From Labrenzia sp. CE80 (GTDB lineage Bacteria; Pseudomonadota; Alphaproteobacteria; Rhizobiales; Stappiaceae): a DNA stretch of 64,000 nucleotides. Under the pieces are notes generated by a model. That model ran no database searches and was not told the origin of the DNA. It saw only the letters and a list, made by a program, of their open reading frames with translations. The translations under genes and the position numbers were made by a program. The DNA is taken from NCBI RefSeq assembly GCF_009650605.1, contig NZ_WAJT01000002.1:682001-746000 (forward strand), written 5' to 3'. Positions 44,241 through 53,911 of the stretch are shown here, in pieces (positions within the stretch are counted from its first letter, which is position 1; each line of letters starts with the position of its first letter).

Positions 44241-45614
44241 ATGGCCCGCGATACCGTCGATTCGACACCAATTGAAAGCATTGCCGATCTCGCTGCGACC
44301 CTCGAAGCCGGTTGTAAGCCAGCAGAGAAGTTCCGGATCGGCACTGAGCATGAGAAGTTCGGCTTTCACCTGTCGGATCTATCCCCGATCCCTTACGCGG
44401 GCGATCATGGTGTCGAAGCCGTTTTGTCCGGGATGGAGAAGCTGCTGGGTTGGGAGCGGATCGAGGACAATGGCAAGATCATAGGCCTGTCTGATCCAGT
44501 AGGCGGTGGCGCGATTTCGATTGAGCCGGGCGGGCAATTCGAGCTTTCCGGTGCGCCGTTGGAGACACTCCATGAAACCTGCCGGGAAACGAACGTGCAT
44601 CTTGCGCATGTGCGTCAGGTCGCCGAGCCGCTGGGTCTAGGTTTCCTGGGCACAGGCATGGCTCCTACATGGCAGCGCGACGATGTGCCTGTGATGCCAA
44701 AGTCGCGTTATGAGATCATGACGCGCTACATGCCCAAGGTGGGGAAATACGGTCTGGACATGATGTATCGGACCACGACCATTCAGGTGAATCTCGATTT
44801 TGCCTCGGAGGCCGACATGGCCACGAAGATGCGTGTCGGGTTGGCGCTGCAGCCGATTGCGACTGCTATTTTCGCCAACTCCCCCTTCACTGATGGCAAG
44901 CCCAACGGCTACAAATCCTTCCGCGCCGAAGTCTGGAACGACCTTGATCAGGATCGTACCGGCAATTTGCCTTTTGCCTTCGGTGATGGCTTCGGCTTTG
45001 AAAGCTATGTGGAATGGGCGCTCGATGTTCCGATGTATTTCATCAAGCGCGGGGCCACATATTACGACGCGACGGACACGACTTTCCGCGCCTTCATGAA
45101 TGGGTCCTACGAGGGCAAAGTGCCGGATGCGCGCCCGACAATAGGCGACTGGAACAACCACCTTTCCACGCTCTTTCCGGATGTGCGGCTGAAAAAATAC
45201 ATCGAAATGCGTGGTGCCGATGGCGGTCCATGGCGCAGAATTTGTGCCCTGCCTGCCTTCTGGGTTGGTCTGCTCTATGATGATGGCATTCTTGACCAGG
45301 CTTGGCAGCTTGTCCGCGACTGGACTGAGGAAGAGCGTGGTGCTCTGCGTGCCGGCGTGCCACGCACAGCATTGCAGACACCTTTCCGCAACGGACAGGT
45401 TCTGGATGTGGCCAAGGAAGTTCTCGCCCTGTCCAAGGAGGGCCTTCGCCGCCGCAATCGTCTGAGCGATGGCGATCTTGACGAACAGGTCCATCTTGCC
45501 CCCGTCGAAGAGGGATTGGCTGCCGGCATGTGTCCTGCCGACATCCTGCTTCAGCGCTATGGCGGCAGCTGGGATGGAGACATCACTCAGATATTCAAGG
45601 ACTATGCCTACTAA
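44241..45614 (+). CDS. gshA: Glutamate-cysteine ligase (plant/alphaproteobacterial type)
   Basis: 457 residues; it joins glutamate and cysteine with ATP, the first step of glutathione synthesis. The class is the plant-like GCL2 type, seen in KFRIGTEHEKFGFHL, GGAISIEPGGQFELSGAPLE, MYRTTTIQVNLDFASEADM and MRGADGGPWRRICALPAFWV. Length fits the family. A weak site (GGGAAA) precedes the ATG. It is separated from the cyclase by about 160 bases with no recognisable feature. Confidence 0.93.
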   Translation: MARDTVDSTPIESIADLAATLEAGCKPAEKFRIGTEHEKFGFHLSDLSPIPYAGDHGVEAVLSGMEKLLGWERIEDNGKIIGLSDPVGGGAISIEPGGQFELSGAPLETLHETCRETNVHLAHVRQVAEPLGLGFLGTGMAPTWQRDDVPVMPKSRYEIMTRYMPKVGKYGLDMMYRTTTIQVNLDFASEADMATKMRVGLALQPIATAIFANSPFTDGKPNGYKSFRAEVWNDLDQDRTGNLPFAFGDGFGFESYVEWALDVPMYFIKRGATYYDATDTTFRAFMNGSYEGKVPDARPTIGDWNNHLSTLFPDVRLKKYIEMRGADGGPWRRICALPAFWVGLLYDDGILDQAWQLVRDWTEEERGALRAGVPRTALQTPFRNGQVLDVAKEVLALSKEGLRRRNRLSDGDLDEQVHLAPVEEGLAAGMCPADILLQRYGGSWDGDITQIFKDYAY

Positions 45615-45714
45615 CGCCGATCAAGAAGGCGAAGGCTCGCCTCGGAACGGCATTTGACGTTGCCTATCAGAAAGATGATCATGTTGCTCTAGTAGATCGC
45701 AGCGAGGCGCGGCC

Positions 45715-46527
<813 letters not shown>

Positions 46528-46530
<3 letters not shown>

Positions 46531-46556
46531 AAAAGGCCCGCCGGGGGCGGCGGGCC
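46528..46556 (-). terminator. Rho-independent terminator of the DUF1127 gene
   Basis: Perfect 9-base stem ggcccgccg / cggcgggcc with a GGGG loop. The A-run is on its left, so on the minus strand the hairpin is followed by TTTTTT. It therefore ends transcription from the DUF1127 gene and not from the DUF937-like gene. Confidence 0.8.
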
Positions 46557-46601
46557 AGTTGGGTGTCAGCAAGGTTTGCCGACAGGGCTGCATTCCAAGG
46601 C

Positions 46602-46934
46602 TTAAGCTGCGAGCCTTGGGGCCGGACATGAGGTCATGTCCGTGAACTTCGGGTCCCCGAGGGGCGGGGACTGAAGCACTGGTTTTGGGTCCGGCAACTG
46701 GGCAGCGAGTGATCTCTCACGCGCCCACGAATTCAGAACCCGAGTGGGGTCCACCAGGAAAGAAATCTCGGAAGCTCGTCGAACATCGCTCCTGGTCAGG
46801 CCAATGTCATGGAGTTGAGCATCTGTTAGATCGTGCAGACGGCTCACTTTCTGTCGGTTGGACAGGAGGCGCCATACACGGGTAACTGATGCCCCAAGAA
46901 TGGCGGTCAGACTGATGTGTGTTTTATAAGACAT
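46602..46934 (-). CDS. DUF1127 domain protein with long C-terminal tail
   Basis: 110 residues. The core SRLHDLTDAQLHDIGLTRSDVRR is the DUF1127 signature, an arginine-rich helical motif; some small family members act in phosphate, carbon or RNA-linked regulation. Usual members are 45-75 residues, so the tail of about 50 residues after LNSWARERS, rich in Pro, is unusual. AGGAGA precedes the ATG. It is divergent from the first LysR gene, a likely regulatory partner. Confidence 0.85.
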   Translation of the reverse strand: MSYKTHISLTAILGASVTRVWRLLSNRQKVSRLHDLTDAQLHDIGLTRSDVRRASEISFLVDPTRVLNSWARERSLAAQLPDPKPVLQSPPLGDPKFTDMTSCPAPRLAA

Positions 46935-47019
46935 GGCAAAATTCTCCTGTTAGCCGACGAAGGTATTTTCGTCCGCTTGTTCCGCGCCGTGTTTCGACGA
47001 TCTGATTGCTAGGAACGAT

Positions 47020-47048
47020 TTGACATTGCCTTGGGTCGGATTATTAAT
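47020..47048 (+). promoter_or_regulatory. Candidate sigma-70 promoter for the first LysR gene
   Basis: TTGACA, 17 bases, then ATTAAT (four of six -10 bases) lie 54 bases before the ATG, in the divergent region shared with the DUF1127 gene. Confidence 0.45.
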
Positions 47049-47101
47049 CCAACGAATGTTTCTTATGGTTTTCATATAAAATAGTGATGAAAGGTGCCGC
47101 G

Positions 47102-47977
47102 ATGCTCGATTTGGACCAGCTACGCACGTTCGTTGCGATCGCAGAATGCGGTAGTTTCACGCGGGCGGCACAAACCGTAAACAAGACCCAGTCAGCGGTT
47201 TCGATGCAGATGCGCAGGCTTGAAGAGAGGATAGGGCGGCCGATTTTCGCCAGGGACGGGCGCATGTCCCGCTTGACCGAGAATGGGGAGCGTCTGTTGC
47301 ACTATGCCCGTCGATTGGTCCAACTGAATGACGAGACGATCGCAGCTTTCGACGAAACAGAAGTGGCAGGTCTTGTTCGCCTCGGCACGCCTGATGATTA
47401 CGCGGACCGCTTCCTGCCAGAGATTTTAGCACGGTTTTCGCGCTCAAATCCCAAGGCGGAAGTCAGTGTGGTCTGCGCCCCGACACCCAATCTGTTTGAG
47501 CTTGTGGCCAATGACGAGCTGGACGTTGCGATTGTGACGCACGTCTGGAAGAAGGGCCGAAAGGAAGCGCAGGTTATTCGCCGGGAACCATTGCTGTGGG
47601 TGGCATCGGCGCGTCATGCGGTTGAAAACGAGGAAGTGCTGCCTTTGGCGCTCGGCCGCGCGAATTGCGATTGGCGAAAGGCGGCACTTGCGGCCCTTAA
47701 TGATGTTGGTCGGGAAAATCGACTGCTTTACTCCAGCTGGAATTCGACGGCGGTCGGCGCCGCCGTTCTGGCTGGTCTCGCGGTCTCTGTTCTGCCAGAG
47801 TCAGCATTGAGGCCTGGCATGCGGGTGCTCTGTGAGGCGGAAGGCTTTCCGAAACTCCCGGATTGCGACATCGGGATCCTCAGATCCTGGCGACAGAACA
47901 CGCGCGTAACAGAGGCTCTGGTCGAGCATATCCTTTCTTCCCTGGACAATCTTTCCGTGCCTCTGGCGGCTGAATAG
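47102..47977 (+). CDS. LysR-family transcriptional regulator (first of a pair)
   Basis: 291 residues. The N-terminal winged helix-turn-helix starts MLDLDQLRTFVAIAECGSFT and contains TQSAVSMQMRRLEERIGRPI; the effector domain starts near VRLGTPDDYADRFLPEILAR. The ATG follows AAAGGTG; an earlier in-frame GTG/ATG lacks this spacing. It is divergent from DUF1127 and is followed by a paralogous LysR gene. Target genes are unknown; the DUF1127 gene is a candidate. Confidence 0.88.
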   Translation: MLDLDQLRTFVAIAECGSFTRAAQTVNKTQSAVSMQMRRLEERIGRPIFARDGRMSRLTENGERLLHYARRLVQLNDETIAAFDETEVAGLVRLGTPDDYADRFLPEILARFSRSNPKAEVSVVCAPTPNLFELVANDELDVAIVTHVWKKGRKEAQVIRREPLLWVASARHAVENEEVLPLALGRANCDWRKAALAALNDVGRENRLLYSSWNSTAVGAAVLAGLAVSVLPESALRPGMRVLCEAEGFPKLPDCDIGILRSWRQNTRVTEALVEHILSSLDNLSVPLAAE

Positions 47978-48074
47978 TCCCATAATTGAATGATAAGTGT
48001 TTCGGATATATCTTTCCTAAAATGATTTGCGATTTTTATGCCTCGCGACACGGGTACCGAGATGGATTGCTGAT

Positions 48075-48956
48075 ATGAGTCATGCGCTGGATATCGACCA
48101 GCTTCGCACATTCCTCGCCATCGCCGAGCTGGGCAGCTTTACGAAGGCAGGCGAAGCCGTCAACAAAACGCAATCTGCCGTCTCGATGCAGATGCGCAGA
48201 CTTGAAGAGCGCGTCGGCATGGCAATCTTTGCCAAGGACGGTCGTCAGTCACGTCTAACTGAAGACGGGGAGCGGCTGACTGAATATGCGCGCCGCATGA
48301 TCCTTCTGAACAACGAGACACTCTCGGCCTTCGGGACGTATCAGGAAGTGGGCCGCGTCAAGCTGGGGCTTCCAGACGACTATGCCGATCGCCTTCTGCC
48401 TCAGGTTCTGGCCGCGTTTGCTCGTCTAAACCCGGCCATTGAGGTGCAGGTTGTGTGCGCGAGCAGCACCGAAACATCGGTCGCTATCGCGAATGGCGAC
48501 CTCGATGTTGCGATTGTGACCTCAACGGACAATCGCTCGCAGATGGGGGAGGTGATCCGGCGCGAACCGCTCTATTGGGTAACGTCTTCAGATCACTGTG
48601 CCCACGCGAGCGATGTCGTGCGCCTCGCAGTTGGTCCGACGTCTTGCGCGTGGCGCCGTCTGGCGATGGAAGCGCTTGACCGCGTTTCGCGCGCCTACGC
48701 GATCTCATATGTTAGTTCGAGCGCGAGCGCGCTCGTTGGAGCGGTACAGGCAGGTTTGGCAGTGACCGTCTTTCCTCAAAGCGCAGTCCGGGATGGAATG
48801 AGAATCCTGGGAGAGAAAGATGGTTTCCCGGACCTCCCGGCTTGTGACATTACCTTGTTGCGGTCTGAGAATGCGCGCCAGCCCATGCACGACACCCTGT
48901 GCAATCACATCATTGCAGCCATTGGCAACGTGACTGTGGTTTTGGCGGCGGAGTGA
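48075..48956 (+). CDS. LysR-family transcriptional regulator (second of a pair)
   Basis: 293 residues, clearly paralogous to the upstream regulator: the two share DQLRTF, NKTQSAVSMQMRRLEER, PDDYADR and the DVAIVT segment, and differ mainly in the effector pocket. The two genes are separated by about 100 bases with their own short leader. The ATG is the first good start after GAGATGGA. The pair probably arose by tandem duplication. Confidence 0.88.
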   Translation: MSHALDIDQLRTFLAIAELGSFTKAGEAVNKTQSAVSMQMRRLEERVGMAIFAKDGRQSRLTEDGERLTEYARRMILLNNETLSAFGTYQEVGRVKLGLPDDYADRLLPQVLAAFARLNPAIEVQVVCASSTETSVAIANGDLDVAIVTSTDNRSQMGEVIRREPLYWVTSSDHCAHASDVVRLAVGPTSCAWRRLAMEALDRVSRAYAISYVSSSASALVGAVQAGLAVTVFPQSAVRDGMRILGEKDGFPDLPACDITLLRSENARQPMHDTLCNHIIAAIGNVTVVLAAE

Positions 48957-48983
48957 TATTGCCGGGGGTGGTCACTTGCTCTG

Positions 48984-49901
48984 TCAGCGCCCGCGCAGCA
49001 TCAAGACGTTGCCAAAGAGAACGCAAGCCAGGCCGAGCATGGCGCTGCCTGTCCATTGGTAGCCTTCAAAAACAGTCGAGATCGAAAGCGCAACAACCGG
49101 GAAAATCACCGTCGCGTAGCCTGCCCGGGCCGAACCAATCCTGCCAAGCAAGGTGAGATAGGATCCAAACGCAACGACCGACGAGATGATCGCAAGATAA
49201 ACGAGGCTTGTGATGTAAATGGGACTTGGGTCGATGGCGAAGCTGTTGCCCTTGAGGGTCGCAAACAGCCCGAGAAACAGCGTTCCATAAGCCATTCCCC
49301 ACGCTGTGGCCGGTGTGACAGGCAGGCCTTTTTGCTGGTTTGAGGCAGAGAGCATATTCCCGAGGCAAAATGACAGCGTCCCAAGGGCGCAAAAGCCGAG
49401 TCCGCTTATCGCCGCGTAGTCGATTCCAGCGTCGAGAATTTGTGGTTTGAACATAAGAGCGATGCCGGCAAAGCCGAGAAGGCCAGCAGCGAGCGAAACC
49501 AGTCCCGGACGCTGGCCGAAAAGAATAAAGGCCAGCATCAGGTTCAGCACCGACGCGAGCGAAAAAATCACGGCGAGAAGACCCGACGGAAGAGATGCCG
49601 CGCCATAGTAGAAGAGCGTGAAATTGGCTGAAAAAATGAAAAGGCCCAGCCCTGCAAAACGCAGGTGATCCTTGAGGCCGTAACGCAAATTGTGCCCGCG
49701 CCAATAGCACCAGCCAACCATGACCATGGAGGCGAGCACAAAGCGCCAGAACACCGATACCTCTGGCGGGATGTCGCCAACCTGTCCCTTTATCGCGATC
49801 CAGCTGAAACCCCAGGAGAAAACAGTCGCGCCATAGAGGGCGTAGTCTGTGGAGGTGAGAGCAGGGCGTGGCGAAGTGGGCAAGGGCGCTGCGAGTGACA
49901 T
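48984..49901 (-). CDS. EamA/DMT-family transporter
   Basis: 305 residues with ten hydrophobic helices in two related halves (EamA repeats, for example YGATVFSWGFSWIAIKGQVG and GRIGSARAGYATVIFPVVAL). Such drug/metabolite transporters usually export amino acids or metabolites. Its stop lies 27 bases from that of the second LysR gene (convergent), and it could be a LysR target. AGGATC precedes the ATG. Confidence 0.85.
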   Translation of the reverse strand: MSLAAPLPTSPRPALTSTDYALYGATVFSWGFSWIAIKGQVGDIPPEVSVFWRFVLASMVMVGWCYWRGHNLRYGLKDHLRFAGLGLFIFSANFTLFYYGAASLPSGLLAVIFSLASVLNLMLAFILFGQRPGLVSLAAGLLGFAGIALMFKPQILDAGIDYAAISGLGFCALGTLSFCLGNMLSASNQQKGLPVTPATAWGMAYGTLFLGLFATLKGNSFAIDPSPIYITSLVYLAIISSVVAFGSYLTLLGRIGSARAGYATVIFPVVALSISTVFEGYQWTGSAMLGLACVLFGNVLMLRGR

Positions 49902-49972
49902 CTGGACGATCCTATTTGGGAGGATAGGACCATGTCGGATCGGCGACTTCAGAACAAATGATAGTTCTTGAT

Positions 49973-50632
49973 CTACCTATCAGAAATTTTGAAGTTTTCA
50001 TAGGCCGCGGACGGGTGCCAGACCGGCCGGTAGCCTGCACTCAAAGTTTGGACGACACACTTTGGCGTGAGCACGGTCAGAATTGCGTCGCTTGCGATCG
50101 TCGCGGTTGTAGACGAGTAGCCATCAGGCTGCCATGACAACAAAGAACCTTCGCAAATAGCATGTGGCTGATCCGCAAGAAGGACCATTGTTCCATCCGG
50201 CAGCGCTCCCAGTGGAGACTGATGTGTTTTCTGCTGACGTCCTTCGAGACGATCTGAATTGAGAAGTCGGTCCATCTCATCTGCGGAGCGCGCATCGGCT
50301 TGGCCAGTGCCAAGAGCAAAAGCGGACGCAAAATTCTTTGCGTCGGCGCGCCGGCATTCGAAACAGGGGCGATGACCGGCGGCAAGGGCTGTGACTTCAT
50401 CCAGGAAGAACAATTCGGTGTAGCTCTGCCCCATTACCTTTCGGCGTCGACCCCTGAAGCTCGTGACGCAACAAATCCAGCGACGGGATGCGGACCTGCG
50501 CCTTAGCAACATTCGAGTGTCAGGGTCATGAATGCGCCCGCCTCGGTTACCCATCATCGTGCCACGCTGCCTGATCGCAACGATCTCTCCAGTCGGAAGC
50601 ACTCGGTTCTGAAGAGGTCGCTGCGATGTCAT
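49973..50632 (-). CDS. Uncharacterised protein with CFEC motif, last gene of hydroxyacid cluster
   Basis: 219 residues, no signal peptide or membrane helix. Features are an Arg-rich region (RRRSASRRWICC, RGRRRKVMG), adjacent cysteines C54 and C55, and HRPCFECRRADAKNF with C90 and C93, which looks like a metal or redox site. I do not recognise a family, and I cannot exclude a relation to Ada-type metal-binding domains. The start lies eight bases after the lldD stop, using GGAAAGTGAGC, so it is probably co-transcribed and translated with lldD. Confidence 0.65.
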   Translation of the reverse strand: MTSQRPLQNRVLPTGEIVAIRQRGTMMGNRGGRIHDPDTRMLLRRRSASRRWICCVTSFRGRRRKVMGQSYTELFFLDEVTALAAGHRPCFECRRADAKNFASAFALGTGQADARSADEMDRLLNSDRLEGRQQKTHQSPLGALPDGTMVLLADQPHAICEGSLLSWQPDGYSSTTATIASDAILTVLTPKCVVQTLSAGYRPVWHPSAAYENFKISDR

Positions 50633-50639
50633 GACTGGC

Positions 50640-51785
50640 TCACTTTCCGGTGTGAATGAGGTTGTGCCGGCCGACATTGTGAATGTCTGTTTCGCCGCAT
50701 AGCCCCATCGTTACATCCAGTTCCTTGTGAATGATCTCCAGTGCTTTTGTGACGCCTGGCCTTCCCATGGCGCCAAGTCCATAGATATACGGCCGGCCGA
50801 TGAAAGTGCCCTTGGCACCCATTGCCATGGCCTTGAAGACATCCTGGCCGGACCGGATACCGCCATCCATGTGAACCTCGATCTTGTCACCGACTGCATC
50901 GACAATTTCACGCAGGACATCATAGGACGCGAGTGCTCCATCCAGCTGGCGTCCGCCGTGATTTGACACCACGATTGCATCTGCACCGATGTCCGCTGCA
51001 ATCTTAGCATCCTCGACATCATTGATGCCCTTCAGGATCAGCTTTCGATCCCAGTGCTTCTTGACCCATTCAACAGACGACCAATCGAGCGTTGGATCGA
51101 ACTGACTGTTTGTCCATTCAGCGAGTGAGGTCATGTCATCTACACCCGATACATGGCCATGAATGTTGCCGAACTGCCGCCTCTTGGTCTGCAGCATGTT
51201 CCAGCACCAGCGCGGTTTGAGCGCTAGGTCCAGCAATACGCGTGGTGTGGGGTTTGGTGGGGTCGACAAGCCATTCTTGATGTCGCGGTGCCTCTGACCG
51301 AGTACCTGAAGATCGAGTGTCAGACAGAGCGCGGAGCAATTTGCGGCATGTGCGCGTTGCATGAGGTTTTCTGAGAAACCGCGGTCACGCATGACATAGA
51401 GCTGGAACCAGAACGGCTTGCTCGTGTACTCGGCGACATCTTCGATCGAACAGACGCTCATGGTCGTTAGAGTGAATGGGACGCCAAATTTCTCGGCTGC
51501 CTGGGCCGCAAGGATTTCTCCATCCGCATGCTGCATTCCGGTCAAGCCAACCGGCGCAAGGGCCACTGGCATCGTGACATCCTCGCCTATCATCTTGGAC
51601 TTGATGCTGCGGTTGTCGATGTTGACCGCAACCCGTTGCCTTAGCTTCTGGCGCTGGAAAGCTGCTTCATTGTCGTGATAGGTGCTCTGCGTCCATGACC
51701 CTGTGTCGGCATAGTCGTAGAACATTTTCGGGACACGGCGTTTTGCAAGAGCCTGCAAGTCAGCGATACAAGTGATCGGGGTCAT
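50640..51785 (-). CDS. lldD: FMN-dependent L-2-hydroxyacid oxidase/dehydrogenase (LldD family)
   Basis: 381 residues, TIM-barrel FMN enzyme that oxidises L-lactate or a related L-2-hydroxyacid to the 2-oxo acid, passing electrons to quinone or oxygen. The motif VVSNHGGRQLDGA holds the catalytic His and Arg; DGGIRSGQDVFKAMAMGAKG binds the FMN phosphate. The N-terminal YDYADTGSWTQSTY is typical. Substrate preference (lactate, mandelate, glycolate) cannot be fixed. It follows a GntR regulator of the LldR type, as in lactate operons. The ATG at 51785 follows GGAAAA; a TTG further upstream is less likely. Confidence 0.88.
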   Translation of the reverse strand: MTPITCIADLQALAKRRVPKMFYDYADTGSWTQSTYHDNEAAFQRQKLRQRVAVNIDNRSIKSKMIGEDVTMPVALAPVGLTGMQHADGEILAAQAAEKFGVPFTLTTMSVCSIEDVAEYTSKPFWFQLYVMRDRGFSENLMQRAHAANCSALCLTLDLQVLGQRHRDIKNGLSTPPNPTPRVLLDLALKPRWCWNMLQTKRRQFGNIHGHVSGVDDMTSLAEWTNSQFDPTLDWSSVEWVKKHWDRKLILKGINDVEDAKIAADIGADAIVVSNHGGRQLDGALASYDVLREIVDAVGDKIEVHMDGGIRSGQDVFKAMAMGAKGTFIGRPYIYGLGAMGRPGVTKALEIIHKELDVTMGLCGETDIHNVGRHNLIHTGK

Positions 51786-51858
51786 GGGGATTTTCCGTTG
51801 CAAGAGAGAATGGGTCAGGCAATGCCGCTCAGGAGCGTTTTATCCTGTGCGCAGACAC

Positions 51859-52626
51859 CTATGTTGATTGATGTCTTTGTTGCCGTCGGAGATCGGCAAG
51901 CTCGTCGCGGTTGTGAATGTCTTCGGCTTCGGCAAGTGAGCTGCGAACAAAGTTGACATGGCGCTGGGAGGCATCACGGGCGCCTGCTGCATCGCCGGAT
52001 GTGATCCGATCAACGATCTCTTTGTGCTGTTCCAGCAGTGTGGCTCGGGCGGTCGGGTGATCGTAGAGACGCTGACGGTTGAAAAAGACACCGTTTGACA
52101 GCAATCGGTAACAAGATCGCAGGCTGTGCAACAAGATGACATTGTGAGCGGCTTCACCAATAGCTTGGTGCAACTCAATATCGAGTTCTGCTTCCTGCCG
52201 GTGATCTTCAGCGAGATGCGCAGCCTCCATCCGGTCGATGATTTCTTTGAGCGTTCGATGATCCGTTGCGCTCGCTCTGTTAGCGGCGTGACTTGCTGCA
52301 GTCGCCTCCATGTCCCGGCGAAATTCCAGGTAGTCGGCTGTTGCGGAGGGATGTCTTTCAATCATCGCGATAACGGCATCGGAGAAGATCGGTCCGATGA
52401 CGTCTGCGACAAAGGTTCCGCCTCCCTGGCGACTTGTCAGAAGATTGCGTTCTTCGAGGAGCTTCAAGGCCTCTCGGAGGACCGGGCGTGAAACATCCAT
52501 CTCGACGCAGAGGTCGCGTTCCGGGGGGAGGCGATCGCCTGGGTTCAGCACGCCACGCAGGATCAACTCTTCGATTTGTTTGGCGGCAGCATCTGCGGTG
52601 CGGCCCTGATCGACCTTGCGAAACAT
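51859..52626 (-). CDS. GntR-family (FadR/LldR type) regulator with FCD domain
   Basis: 255 residues. The helix-turn-helix lies at about 12-75 with LRGVLNPGDRLPPERDLCVE and SRPVLREALKLLEERNLLTS; the C-terminal FCD domain contains the metal/effector residues in ELDIELHQAIGEAAHNVILL and QHKEIVDRITSGD. LldR proteins repress L-lactate genes until lactate binds. It sits between the 2-hydroxyacid dehydrogenase and the LldD-type oxidase, and a palindrome precedes it. Confidence 0.88.
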   Translation of the reverse strand: MFRKVDQGRTADAAAKQIEELILRGVLNPGDRLPPERDLCVEMDVSRPVLREALKLLEERNLLTSRQGGGTFVADVIGPIFSDAVIAMIERHPSATADYLEFRRDMEATAASHAANRASATDHRTLKEIIDRMEAAHLAEDHRQEAELDIELHQAIGEAAHNVILLHSLRSCYRLLSNGVFFNRQRLYDHPTARATLLEQHKEIVDRITSGDAAGARDASQRHVNFVRSSLAEAEDIHNRDELADLRRQQRHQST

Positions 52627-52695
52627 GGTCAGCTCATGTCTGTCCAAAGAAAGCGACCGGGGTGCCGACCACTTTCTCTATAAAAGCCGAAATGA

Positions 52696-52724
52696 AAAAT
52701 TGGTCAATTAAATTATCCAATTTT
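52696..52724 (-). promoter_or_regulatory. Candidate GntR operator upstream of the LldR-type gene
   Basis: AAAATTGG and CCAATTTT form a perfect 8-base inverted repeat around 13 bases. The element TTGGTCAATT in its left half also appears as TTGGTCAAATT near 58840, upstream of the first gene of the cluster. Confidence 0.5.
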
Positions 52725-52726
52725 CC

Positions 52727-53689
52727 CTAAAGCTGGTCCCTTGGTTCTCTGCCCGCGAAAAATGCGTCCAGATTGTCGAGCGCCCGAAAGCCCATGGCGT
52801 CTCGGGTTCTGACTGTCGCGCTGCCGATATGAGGCAGCATGAAGATGTTGTCCTGCGCGGAGAACTCAGAATTGCCGCCAGGCTCGGTCTCGAAACAGTC
52901 AAGTCCGGCCGCCGTCAGCTTACCTGAGTTAAGAGCGGCGAGGAGTGCGGTCTCGTCGACAAGCGCGCCGCGGGCCGTGTTGATGACGATTGCACCGTCC
53001 GGCAGGAGAGCGATCGTTTCGGTGTCCAGAAGATGGCGCGTTTCAGGGGTTGCTGGGCAATGAAGCGACAGGAAATCGGCGTTCGGCAGCAGGCTCTCGA
53101 TTGTAGCGTGGTATGTGGCGCCACTTTCTTCGGTGTCCGGCAGGCGCGAGCGATTGTAGTAGTGAATTTCCATGTCAAAACCGCGCGCCTTTTTTGCAAA
53201 GGCCTTGCCGACACGGCCCATGCCGATGATGCCAAGACGCGCGCCACTGACCTGCTTTCCGACCATGAAGGAGGGGCTCCAGAAGTTCCACTTTCCGCTT
53301 CGGACAAGTCTGTCCCCTTCAACCGCGCGCCGCGCAGTTCCGAGCATTAGAAGCATCGCGATTTCAGCCGTAGCATCGGAAAGCACGTCGGGCGTGTTGG
53401 TCACCACGATGCCTTTGGCTTTCAGCGCCGTCAGATCGCAGTGATCGGTGCCGACCGAATGGTTCGCCAGGATCTTCAGCCTCGGATCCAGCTGCTCCAC
53501 CACATCCGCAGAGAAGATCTCCGAATGGCAAGGCATGATTGCGTCCACCTGCCGGCTCATGTCGATGATCTGCTCCGCTGAGCTGACGCCGTCAGCTTCA
53601 TTAAGGATCACATCATAGTTTTTCTTCGCCCTTGCGATCGTGGCGTCTGAAACCTTGCGAGGCAGCCAGAGACGGGGCCGGTCACTCAT
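52727..53689 (-). CDS. D-2-hydroxyacid dehydrogenase (NAD(P)-dependent)
   Basis: 320 residues of the D-isomer-specific 2-hydroxyacid dehydrogenase family. The Rossmann motif GIIGMGRVGKAFAKKA, the substrate Arg in VINTARGALVDETAL, the Glu-His pair (CFETEPGG ... LPHIGS) and ILANHSVGTDHCDLTALKAK are all visible. Members act on glyoxylate/hydroxypyruvate or larger D-2-hydroxyacids. The ATG overlaps the last bases of the small membrane protein gene (ATGAGTGA), so it is coupled to the amidase/TRAP operon. Confidence 0.88.
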   Translation of the reverse strand: MSDRPRLWLPRKVSDATIARAKKNYDVILNEADGVSSAEQIIDMSRQVDAIMPCHSEIFSADVVEQLDPRLKILANHSVGTDHCDLTALKAKGIVVTNTPDVLSDATAEIAMLLMLGTARRAVEGDRLVRSGKWNFWSPSFMVGKQVSGARLGIIGMGRVGKAFAKKARGFDMEIHYYNRSRLPDTEESGATYHATIESLLPNADFLSLHCPATPETRHLLDTETIALLPDGAIVINTARGALVDETALLAALNSGKLTAAGLDCFETEPGGNSEFSAQDNIFMLPHIGSATVRTRDAMGFRALDNLDAFFAGREPRDQL

Positions 53690-53900
53690 CGGAATCTTTC
53701 CATCCCTTGCCCAGAACGCATTCCTCGTAGAAATCGTAAACGGCCATTGCCAACACAAAGATCACGATGACCCAGAAGGGCAAACCGCCCCAAAAGCCTG
53801 CAAATCCGGTCGAGATGCTATGAGCGAGACCGATGACAAAGATCGAAACCATGAGGGTTCCGATAAGTCCGGCGATAATCTTGGTCTTGTGTCCAAGCAT
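53682..53900 (-). CDS. Small two-helix membrane protein of the TRAP/amidase operon
   Basis: 72 residues with two hydrophobic helices (KIIAGLIGTLMVSIFVIGLA and FWVIVIFVLAMAVYDFYEEC) and an acidic C-terminus ending KGWKDSDE. It has a strong GAGGAGG ribosome site. It does not resemble a TRAP DctQ subunit, and I do not recognise a family. It lies between the amidase and dehydrogenase genes with almost no spacing, so a role in this pathway, perhaps in transport or as a membrane adaptor, is inferred. Confidence 0.65.
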   Translation of the reverse strand: MLGHKTKIIAGLIGTLMVSIFVIGLAHSISTGFAGFWGGLPFWVIVIFVLAMAVYDFYEECVLGKGWKDSDE

Positions 53901-53911
53901 GAAACCTCCTC

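Noticed and set aside
44637..45494. Long minus-strand frame (about 285 codons) opposite gshA
   Set aside because: gshA is unmistakable on the plus strand; the antisense frame has an unusual composition and no motif.
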